Below, piece by piece: positions 55,543-64,000 of a stretch of DNA of 64,000 nucleotides (positions are counted from its first letter, which is position 1; the number at the start of each line of letters is the position of its first letter). Position numbers and translations under genes: made by a program. The notes beneath the pieces were generated by a model. The model worked only from the letters and a program-made list of their open reading frames with translations, was not told the DNA's origin and ran no database searches. This DNA is from Narthecium ossifragum (taxonomy: Eukaryota > Streptophyta > Magnoliopsida > Dioscoreales > Nartheciaceae). The stretch spans positions 6,569,076 through 6,633,075 of the forward strand of contig OY986969.1 of the NCBI GenBank assembly GCA_963920575.1, written 5' to 3'.

Positions 55543-58040
55543 CACCCGCTAACTTACACTTTGCTAGTCCTCGAGCAAAGAAAAGATAAAAAGAAGGTAA
55601 TAAATCTAACTAGCCACTTTCGTAGGTCTCACCATTGCATTTAGCATGTGCAACAAGCCTTTAAACCCCTAGGTTACCCCAGTGGAGGAGTTATAGTCTC
55701 CTGAGGGTTTTCAGGGATGACACCCACAAACATCTATACATCCCTTTGAATATATCATTAGAAATCCATCATAATATTCATCAACTCTAATGCATGAAAT
55801 AGAAAGCATATCCATGAATTCATCCTTCAACTCACAGTCACATAAAAATATGGTAAATCAAAACATGTCATAACATATTTCCAACACTTCAACATATTTA
55901 ATCATGATTAAGAATAACTTTAACACTCCTATGTGTGAATGGGGTTCCACATGCTTTAGAGCATCAATTATATCTAAACACTTCAACTATTCAAGATCAC
56001 AATCCTATCCAAGCACATATCTTCCACTTATCACATAGCAATATCTGTTTTTTTTTCTCTTTTTATTTTATTTTATATATGACATGTGCAATGTTATGAT
56101 TTCTTAAGCTTTCTTCATGGTCCATGTAATGAGGTTCAAGCCAGTGACTCCCAAACCAGACGGTTTTAGGACACTAAGTGTAGAACACTCTTCAGACTCT
56201 AATGCTCAAACCATGAAGGCTACAAATCATAACTAGTCATTTTTTTTTAAGGAAATTCAACCGTTTTACGCGAACACCACGCTGGCTAGGCACACTGCCC
56301 GGTTACTAAGTTGAAAATCCCTTTTTTTCTTGTTTTTTTTTCCGCATACTCAGATAATTGCATGTGTTCATGTATTTTCTGTGTCATGACATGAAATTGT
56401 AAATCTATCCCAGTATCATGCTCAGAATCTAATATCAACCCATTAACATGTGAAAGTGAACATGTGCATTAGGATATGTTAAGCTATCCTTAGATCATAG
56501 TAAAAGTGTTTAAGTATAGAAATAATATCATGCATAGCAAAAATTTACTATTTCTTATATGACATACAAGTCTCAGAATAATTCATAAAATAAATTTCTA
56601 AAACATGCACCTTTGTCAAATCATATCCTAATTTCATTCTTTTGACATAATTCAAGGGATGTATAATATTTGGTTACTAGAAAATAATAATAGAAATATA
56701 TGAGCATGAAATTTATGAATGCTACCCCCCAACTTAAATGTAATTGTCCCCAATTACACTAAGTCACAAAAATAAATCAAGAAGTAAAGGGTAGAGATAA
56801 CCATCATGAACGCCTTAGAAATAGATTTCTCGCTCTTCCAATTTTAGTTTAGGCACTGCCATCATAGAATAAATACTTCCTTCCCCACCATAACCTGTCC
56901 CACAATTATATACCTTTCCAAAAAGATCAAATATAACAAATAAAAGTCCAAAAAGGTATTAGAATCATAGAAAATTTCGACAGAGTCTCCTTTGTAATAG
57001 CATGATATAGCAACCTTATACAAGTATTCAATCCACAAAAATTAAATTATAGACATGAAAATATTAAAATACAGGAAATTTTCCATGCACATCACCCAAC
57101 ATAGTCAGCATCCATTATATCATCCAAATTGAAGATCTGCATCGTCTGATCCGAAATCGAAGCTCTGTAGCACTTGGAACGTATCCATCAGCAATCGGAC
57201 GGTGGAAAGTTCGCCGGAGGTGATCAACGGTGAAACGGCGTCGCCTGAGGACGGGAAGGTGACAGGAAGAATCGTTGAAGGCCAAGGAAGTCACTGGTGT
57301 GGTATGATCAAAGAATGGTAGCCTTCAGGCGGCGGAACGACGGTGGACGGCGCGGAGGGCGATGACGTGTGGAAATAGATTCCGATGATCGGAGCTCCAA
57401 TCAAGGGCGGGGACGATTGAGAAAGTATCATGGACGGCCAATGAAGTGTTCTATGGGGTTTGATTGAAGAATGGGGCTTCCAGGCGGCGGATTGAGGGTG
57501 GTCGGAAAGGTGGAAACCGACGGCGGTTGAAGTCGATGATCCCGGCGGCAAGGAGTTTTTTTTGATTGTGGAGGAAGCTTCGTGGTGGCCTGAGGAAGGT
57601 TATGGAGGTGGTTTGGGGCGGTGAGCGGCCGTGAATGGCGGTGAAGACGACGGCGGGGGGCTCACCGGCGTCGGAGGAGAAGGTGGCGAGGGAAATGAAG
57701 GACATGGATGAATAGGTGGAAGGTTGGCGGAGGTATCGGTGGTATTTTTAGGGGTTGGGGACGACCGGAGAGGTGGCGACGACCGGCGGTGGTCGTCGAC
57801 TCGAGGATGAGCCGACGAGTCGGGACGACGAGCCACGGGGAGAAGAAAAGAGCGAGAGGAGAGAGAAAACTCCAAGAAAATAAAGAAAATTCAGAAAAAT
57901 AGGAAAAAGACGGGAAAAAAATGGAAAAAAATCATGGAAAATCGTAAAAATTAAGGAAAATACGGGGAAAAATATAAAACTTGGGTTGCCACCCAACAAG
58001 CGTGCAATTTTAAGTCTTTCGCTCGACTTCCCAAAAAGGT
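55543..58040 (-). other. internal non-coding region of the Athila-like element
   Basis: Next to the 3' LTR lies CTCGAGGACTAGCAAAGTG (minus), common just before the 3' LTR in this group. AT-rich sequence fills 55600-57050. 57120-57880 is GC-rich with a ~170-bp tandem duplication (GGCGGCGGA.GACGGTGG at about 57330 and 57485) and short frames without domains. No polymerase motif on either strand. Confidence 0.55.
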
Positions 58041-58044
58041 GCCA

Positions 58045-58698
58045 TTATAGCATGGATCCGTCTAAATGACGGAATTGATCACCCCACTTAGAATAATTTC
58101 CTCCATATAATGCTTGAAACCAAACCCAACCCCACAGTAAATCAAGTAGTTGATGATGTAGACTAACAAAGTTTTTCCTCCCAACAAGTGAACTAGAGAC
58201 CCCACCCTCTATAAAAGGCAACCTATCGTCATGTTTCATCTTGCACCCCGGTCTACAGTATGTGTCCTCCAGAATAGTGAAACTATCAATCGGGTGAACC
58301 GGAAGTGAAAGGTCAAATATAGATAAAAGACGTGGTGAAAGCAGTGATGATGGTGCAGATTTAGAGAAAAGAGGAGGTGGCTCAACCTTAGGATATACTG
58401 CCGCATCTGTACAAAGGTGAGTGTCGGCATAATAAGCACACAATTGGCCCGTATCTATCACAGGTGCGGGAGTAAAAGATAGCGGTGAAAGGGGTTCAAC
58501 CATCCCAGAAATAGTTTTTGTCTCCACAGTATGCCGATCGAGTGATTGGTCGGGCAAGATGTGTGTTTTGATATCATATTTCGATTGTGCAGTGTTCAAA
58601 TTAACATCATCATCAGAATCAGAAGCATAGGCATTCAAGATATCAGATAGCCTATCATTCTCCACTTCAACATCATCATCCTCCGAATCCTCAAACTC
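58045..58698 (-). pseudogene. Athila-like ORF, C-terminal part after a TAG
   Basis: Same frame as the protease segment, separated from it by a TAG at 58699. It begins inside an acidic repeat (NDRLSDILNAYASDSDDD) and continues about 180 residues to a stop. The ending WFQALYGGNYSKWGD has no domain I recognise. RT would normally follow but does not. Confidence 0.6.
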
Positions 58699-60423
58699 CT
58701 ACTCCTTTAGAATCACAGCCAATCTAGCATTATGCAATTCAACATCATAATCATCATTATCAGAATCATATTCCTTCAAAATCTCAGATACTCTATCATT
58801 GTGCAGTGCAGCATCACCATCACCATCATCATCATCAGAGTCATAATCCCTCAAAATCTCAGATAATCTATCAATCATTATAACATGAGATTTATCATCA
58901 CAGCAGTCAGTCAAACTATCAACACGAAAGCATTCATTCTCACGCTCAGGCAAACATGTAGTCTTAAAGATGTTCAGTTTAACATGCATATTACCAAAAG
59001 AGACATCCATGACACCAGTTCGACACTGAATATTGGCATTTGCAGTGGCCAAAAAGGGGCATCCTAAGATGATAGGCACAGTCTTTCTGCAGTGAACAGC
59101 GGGTTCCATATCCAAGACGACAAAATCGACAGGGAAAAAGAAGTTGTCCACCTTAACTAATATGTCCTCTACGATACCTCTAGGGGTCTTAATAGACCTA
59201 TCAGCTAATTGCAAAACAACCGAGGTCGGTTTCAGTTCCTCCATCCCAAATTCCTTATAAAGGTAATAGGGCAAAATGTTAACACTGGCTCCTAGGTCAA
59301 GAAGGGCACCATCAATCTGGTAGTCTCCTATGCAACAGGGTATGATAGGGGTACCAGGGTCCTTTAGTTTGGGTGGCGTGTCATGTCTCAAAATCGAACT
59401 AACTTGTTCAAGTAAAAGGATTTTCTTGTCTCTGTTGGGTTTTGTCTGGCGTTTATGAGTGCACAAATCCTTAAGAAATTTGGCATATGAAGAGATTTGA
59501 CGAATGACCTGAAGCAATGGTATGTTGATGTTGACCTGTTTGAAGATTTCAAGGGCGTCCTCTACAGCTCTTCGAGCTTTGATAGTTGGATAGGGATCCT
59601 TAAGGGTCGCAGGAAAGGGTACCCTAGGTGTATACTTGGAAGGGTTAGGTTCCCTTGAATCAGAGAGGTTGGAATCAGGTGGGTTGTATGGGTCACCACC
59701 GTCCGTCCGATCGATCGGTGGAGTTACCGATCGGTCGGCTGACGGGCGATCAATCGAAAAGGTGGCCGATCGATCGGTACGGGTTCGTTCCCCTACATGA
59801 TTGTCAACGGTTTTTCCATTTCTAAGGGTCACTACGGCCTTGGCACTTTCAAAATTTTGGCTTTCTACGTGGTGTAGGCCTCTTGGATTGGGTAAAGGTT
59901 GACTCAGTAGGTGCCCTTCCTCTCTTCTAGCCATGTTGTTAGATAGCTGCCCAACTTGTTTTTCTAAATTTGATACGGATTGAATCGTTGAAGATAAATT
60001 GTTTGTCAACAAGGAGACATCACTTTTGACAGTTGAAATTTCGACCTTCATGGGTGACATGTCCCTATTGAAATCACCTCTCATCTCTAAAAGTGTACTC
60101 ATGATTGAATTTAAAGTGGGCTCAGTTGATGATTCAGGAGGAGGAGGTTGAGAGGTATTCTGTGGATAATGTGAAGAGTACACAGGGTTTGGATTTGCAG
60201 AAGGTTTAGGTGGGTACTTGAAAGTAGATGTATTAGATGTATTGTTTTGGCCTTGAAAGTTACTTGACTGTTGTGGCTTCCAACTAAAATTAGGATGATT
60301 TCTCCAACCTGGATTGTAGGTATTAGAATAAGGGTTGTTCTGAGATTTCTCCAACAAAGTCAGGGAAATTGGAGGCCAGATGACAATCAGTAGTAGAATG
60401 TTCAGAACTAGAACAAAGGGCAC
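58699..60423 (-). pseudogene. Athila-like gag C-terminus and aspartic protease
   Basis: After a frameshift near 60350 the frame shows NPGWRNHPNFSW (a typical post-knuckle block) and a coiled coil around VSNLEKQVGQLSNNM. A segment rich in DRS/IDR follows, encoded by GATCGATC DNA (59709..59775). Protease is shown by ALLDLGASVNILPYYLYKEFG and TPRGIVEDILVKVDNFFFP. Acidic tandem repeats (RLSEILRDYDSDDDD) end at the TAG at 58699. Both protease and flanks match the Athila type. Confidence 0.85.
59709..59776 (-). other. GATCGATC array inside Athila-like coding DNA
   Basis: GATCGATC 59709, GATCGGTC 59729, GATCAATC 59748 and GATCGATC 59768, spaced 20, 19 and 20 bp. In frame they encode recurring DRS and IDR, so the array has been tolerated as protein sequence. 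Confidence 0.6.
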
Positions 60424-61417
60424 AAAAGTCAGGGAAAATCTGAATTAGAGGAGTCAGGGATTGGCCAGTTTTAAGTTGGTTAAGATCTTTGGTTAGGAGG
60501 GCTACTTGTGCGGAGAGGCTTTGGAATTCAGAAATTTCATGAACACCCCGAGAATTACGAACAGTGGTAGACCGATTCCTAAAAACTGAGGCATTGTGTT
60601 GAGAATTTTCAGAAAGATTATCATACATCTCCCAAAGATCAGTCCAGGGCTTACTAAGAACAACACCCCCGCAGCAAGCTTCGACCATCGTCCTATGACG
60701 ATCAATAAGACCATTATAAAACGAATGGGCTAATTGCCACTCAGGTACTTGATGATGAGGACATTCTCTAAGAAGATCTTTAAACCTTTCCCAAGCTTCA
60801 TGAAACTTCTCATCATCGTTTTGCTTAAAAGATATGATCATAGTGCGATAGTTTTGGGTTTTGATGATAGGGAAATATTTTTTAAGAAAAGCATCTTGAA
60901 GTTGATCCCATGTTGCAATCGAGTTTGGTGGTAAAGTATGAAGCCAATGTTTAGCCTTGTCTTTCAAAGAAAAAGGGAAGAGCTTGAGTCTAAACGCATC
61001 ATCATTAAAATGCTGGAGTTTGAACATGGAAAGAAGTTCAAGGAAGCTAACAATATGACCATAAGGATCCTCATTTTTACGCCCATAAAAAGAAGGTAAA
61101 GCTGTAATCCAATTGGGCTTAATCTCATAATGAGTAGCATTAATAGGAGGTGGATTAATACAGGAGGCATATGTGAAAGGTCCAGGCAGAAAATGATTCC
61201 TAATTGGGCCTTCTATATGGTTATTGTTCTCATTGTTCCCCCCATTCACATTATTATTTCCTTGCATCATGGTGTAGAAAGAATCAAGAGGTAGTTCAGG
61301 AATATCAACTTGTGAAGATCTTTGACGAAATGACTCTTGGCGGATGGATCTAAGAGTGTTTTCAATCTCAAGATCTAAAGGTGTCAATGGAAAACTTAAT
61401 AATCGCCTACCTTGCAT
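60323..61417 (-). CDS. Athila-like gag (capsid and zinc knuckle)
   Basis: Starts MQGRRLLSFPLTPLDLEIE. The capsid part has FRLKLFPFSLKDKAKHWLHT and FHEAWERFKDLLRECPHH, diagnostic of Athila-type gag. A knuckle CALCSSSEHSTTDC follows. The frame then runs into a shift near 60350 and ends at 60323. Intact over about 350 residues, so capsid function might persist. Confidence 0.85.
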   Translation of the reverse strand: MQGRRLLSFPLTPLDLEIENTLRSIRQESFRQRSSQVDIPELPLDSFYTMMQGNNNVNGGNNENNNHIEGPIRNHFLPGPFTYASCINPPPINATHYEIKPNWITALPSFYGRKNEDPYGHIVSFLELLSMFKLQHFNDDAFRLKLFPFSLKDKAKHWLHTLPPNSIATWDQLQDAFLKKYFPIIKTQNYRTMIISFKQNDDEKFHEAWERFKDLLRECPHHQVPEWQLAHSFYNGLIDRHRTMVEACCGGVVLSKPWTDLWEMYDNLSENSQHNASVFRNRSTTVRNSRGVHEISEFQSLSAQVALLTKDLNQLKTGQSLTPLIQIFPDFCALCSSSEHSTTDCHLASNFPDFVGEISEQPLF

Positions 61418-61549
61418 ATACTGTCAACCACACACCACAAAGAAAAGAAAAAGAAAACAGAAGTTTCGGAGGAGAGGAGAAAACCACGGAATGCCATAGC
61501 AAAAAGTACAAGTTTAGGTGAAGAAAATGTACCTGAGTGACGCACGTCC

Positions 61550-61618
61550 GATCGATCGGGAAAATGGCCGATCGATCGGTAGGCCTCCCGATCGCTCGCC
61601 TGGTAGGCCGATCGGTCG
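61550..61618 (-). promoter_or_regulatory. 20-bp phased GATCGATC array in the Athila-like leader
   Basis: GATCGATC 61550 and 61570, GATCGCTC 61590, GATCGGTC 61610: exactly 20 bp each. It lies between primer-binding site and gag start, so it is in the genomic RNA leader. Confidence 0.6.
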
Positions 61619-61801
61619 GTAATCCGAGTTGCAGAAAGCTTCTTCTCCAAAAAACTGTTGCTTTAATGCTACGAAAATCCCGAGAATTGTCAGAAAAATT
61701 CCTAAAAGTAAACGAAAAATAACTGAAAATAAAAACCTAACTATGCCTAGAAAAAGAGCAAAGAGAAAAATCAGAAACTTCTTTGAAAAATCAAAATCTT
61801 C

Positions 61802-61818
61802 CCCGGCAACGGCGCCAA
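61802..61818 (-). promoter_or_regulatory. Athila-like primer-binding site (tRNA-Asp type)
   Basis: Minus-strand TGGCGCCGTTGCCGGGG lies a few bases inside the 5' LTR. Confidence 0.85.
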
Positions 61819-61822
61819 AAAT

Positions 61823-63250
61823 TGATCGCTCGCAAATGCGTCGTTAAATCAGATGCAAAACACAATTTAGAATTTACAATCCTTCAATCAATACTACTCT
61901 ACAAACGTAGAACAGTGGTGAGATCCGGAGTCGAACCACAAGGAAAGATTGTTTAACAAGAGAAGAAATCAAATTAAATCTCTAAACTCAAGTCCTAAGG
62001 CGAAGAAAAGTAGTTTCAATGGTTTTGGTATCTAAGGAATTAAACTACTGAAAAAGCAATGAAAAGGTTGGGATAAGTCAATGAGAGAAAACCTAGGGAT
62101 TACTCAATCCACTCTAATTTCACCTCTTGTATTCTCTAGTATCCTCTTGTTCTCTAATCTAGACATATGGAATCACGGCTTCTTAAGCTCGCATGAATCC
62201 TTGAAAGGACGCTCATGCTATCCTACGGCATAGTCTATCTTCGCTTAGTATAGACTGTCTTCGGACTTAACCTGAGTACAATCTATCTTTGCTTAGCATA
62301 AACTATCTCAAAGGCATGCACAAAAGCGACATTAAAATCATCCTATAGATCTCTACTATCAAGCACCACAATCAACTAGGACTAAAAATACGTCAAGGAA
62401 CTCGGTTCCCTCAACTCTTTTATCATTAAAACCAAATCTATAAGTTCATGTCTAGTATAAAAATACAAGATTCAACTAGAAAAATACAAGAAGGCTACAT
62501 TAGAGCTTCATGAAATCCCTAAGTGAGAGATTAGCCACTCATCTTTGGGATGAAGACCATGTATTCGATGAAGAACGCTTGAGATCCACGCCGCATCTCC
62601 ATCTCCTTCAGCAACCCTAATCCTCTCTTTTTCTCTCTATGGGGGCTTCTCGTTTTTGGCTAACAAAACCCTTTTTATATGCTAATTCCCGGAATTAGGG
62701 TTTTGGGTTGAGTTGGACCTCAAGTGCAACTCGGATTTCCTTAATTCAAGTCTGACAGCCTCTTCCGGTCGCAACTGGGTTCAACCAGTCCATATTTTGA
62801 GAATGAGTCCAACACGAAAGATGTAGATTTGGAAGTTTTCTGTCCTCTCCAGAAGAGTTTATAATATTTAGACTTAGCTAGAATATTTGGCGAATTTTCT
62901 CCTGGGCGTCGACGGACCAGTCTTCCAGCAGCTAAATATCTTCATCTTCTTCAAAACTGCTATCAATCCATCAGGAATCTCTGAAAGCGTCCAACATGGA
63001 CGTTGTACATCTTGATGTCTTCTAGATGTCACCCAAATTTGTGAATATTTAGACCTAAAAATAATTTCTGGTGAATATTATGTTAACAGTCGACAGAGCA
63101 GTGTATTTCAGCATATTAAGCCTTTTTTGTACTTTCTAACTTGAATCTTCATTAAACCTGAAATTAACTAACAAACTATCAAATACAAACACTCTAAGCC
63201 TAACAAAGGTAAAATAAGGGGTTTAATTATGAATATTTAGTGACTCATCA
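61823..63250 (-). repeat. 5' LTR of the Athila-like element
   Basis: 1428 bp, same termini as the partner LTR. It ends where the CTTCC duplication and the Tekay-like RT frame begin. Confidence 0.9.
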
Positions 63251-64000
63251 CTTCCACCACCCAGAGAAGTCGATTTTGAGATCGACCTAGTACCAGGTAC
63301 CGCACCGATCTCTCTCCCAGCTTTCAGGATGGCACCAGCAGAGCAGAGTGAGTTGAGGACCCAGCTAGATGAGTTGACCAGCAGAGGCTTCATCCGTCCC
63401 AGCATGTCTCCCTGGGGGGCGCCAGTGTTGTTCGCAAAGAAAAAGGATGGTACCCTTCGACTTTGCATAGACTACAGGCGGCTCAACTGGGTGACGGTGA
63501 AGAGCAGGTATCCAATGCCGCAGATCGATGACCTGTTTGACAAGCTTTGAGGATCTTCAGTGTTCTCGAAGATCGACCTCCGCACCGGCTACCCCCAGTT
63601 GAGGGTTCGGGATTGCGACATCCCGAAGACGGCATTCCGGACTCGGTACGGCCTGTACGAGTTCGTGGTGATACCTTTTGGCTGACGAACGCACCAGCAG
63701 CGTTCATGGATCTCATGCAGAGGATCTTCCGGCCCTTCCTAGATGAGTTCATGGTGGTGTTCGTCGACGACATTCTTATCTACACCCGGTCAGAGGCGAA
63801 GCACGAGCGACACTTTGCGACAGTGTTGCAGCTACTTAGGAAGCATCGACTTTATGCCAAGGCTTCTAAGTGCGAGTTCTGGCTTGTACAGTTGGGGTTC
63901 CTTGGACACGTGGTGTCGGCAGCAGGGATCTCAGTCGACCCCGCTAAGGTCGAGGCAGTGGTACAGTGGCAGAGACAGAGGACAGTGTTCGAGGTCTGCA
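63251..64000 (+). pseudogene. Tekay-like reverse transcriptase, partial at window end
   Basis: It continues the polyprotein cut at 54116. It has [46 protein letters not shown] and the catalytic [13 protein letters not shown] at 63548 lies where the family has a sense codon before GSSVFSK, and a one-base loss near 63682 shifts the frame within PFG-TNAP. RNase H and integrase lie beyond 64000. Confidence 0.88.

Larger units (their letters stand above)
54117..63250 (-). mobile_element. Athila-like gag-protease element, non-autonomous, nested
   Basis: 9134 bp with LTRs 54117..55542 and 61823..63250, flanked by a perfect CTTCC duplication (54112..54116, 63251..63255). The primer-binding site next to the upper LTR, TGGCGCCGTTGCCGGGG, is the tRNA-Asp type used by Athila elements. 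It encodes gag and protease on the minus strand, but no RT, RNase H or integrase is found in the 55543..58040 space where pol should be. It lies exactly between protease and RT of the Tekay-like element, whose frame continues after one copy of the target site. Confidence 0.9.

Noticed and set aside
57291..57999. Pro/Ser-rich frames in the Athila-like element
   Set aside because: GC-rich duplicated sequence, overlapping frames on both strands and no recognisable domain.
63251..64000. Endogenous pararetrovirus RT
   Set aside because: Linked LTR, primer site, gag and protease order identify a Ty3 LTR retrotransposon.

Overview
This window is nuclear DNA of a flowering plant. It has no bacterial-style operons. 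It holds one spliced plant immune-type GTPase gene, plant LTR-retrotransposon clades (chromovirus, Tekay-like, Athila-like and Ty1/copia), plant MITE families, and a 200-N assembly gap. I cannot name the species. The only clue is a captured gene fragment whose third codon positions are almost all G or C, a habit common in monocots.

Layout. 1-20 kb is nested retrotransposon debris: long Tekay-like LTRs in both orientations (called LTR-T here, termini TGTGAG..GTGACA), a solo LTR with perfect target-site duplication (LTR-S, 1489..3210), a LINE fragment, minisatellites and the gap. 20.7-40.0 kb on the minus strand is a four-exon AIG1/IAN (GIMAP-type GTPase) gene. Its exons join in phase but are spread over 19.3 kb. 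The 13-kb last intron holds a complete chromovirus (28601..34016), a gag-only copia element (23722..26378) and Harbinger- and hAT-type MITEs. 40-43.3 kb holds MITEs and a TIR element that has captured a fragment of a nodulin-like transporter gene. 43.5-64 kb is a nest: LTR-T copies, then a Tekay-like element (5' LTR 49806..52135) split between protease and reverse transcriptase by a 9.1-kb Athila-like gag-protease element (54117..63250, target site CTTCC). The Tekay-like reading frame resumes after the insertion and runs off the window end.

The most unusual signal is the palindromic octamer GATCGATC. By hand I count about 60 perfect copies where about one is expected by chance. They are grouped in phased arrays with start-to-start spacing of 20-23 bp, most often 22. 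Arrays sit 10-65 bp upstream of a TATA box in the U3 of at least three unrelated LTR families (LTR-T, LTR-S and the copia element). A second set lies downstream of the TATA box, and a 20-bp-phased version lies in the leader and coding region of the Athila-like element. Many pairs plus their spacer form near-perfect hairpins. This looks like a cis-acting module shared between families; its role is unknown.

Other themes are young-looking but coding-dead or coding-poor elements that must have moved in trans, and a gag-protease frame of about 1.8 kb broken by six in-frame stops, all of them TAG, as expected from deamination of methylated CAG.
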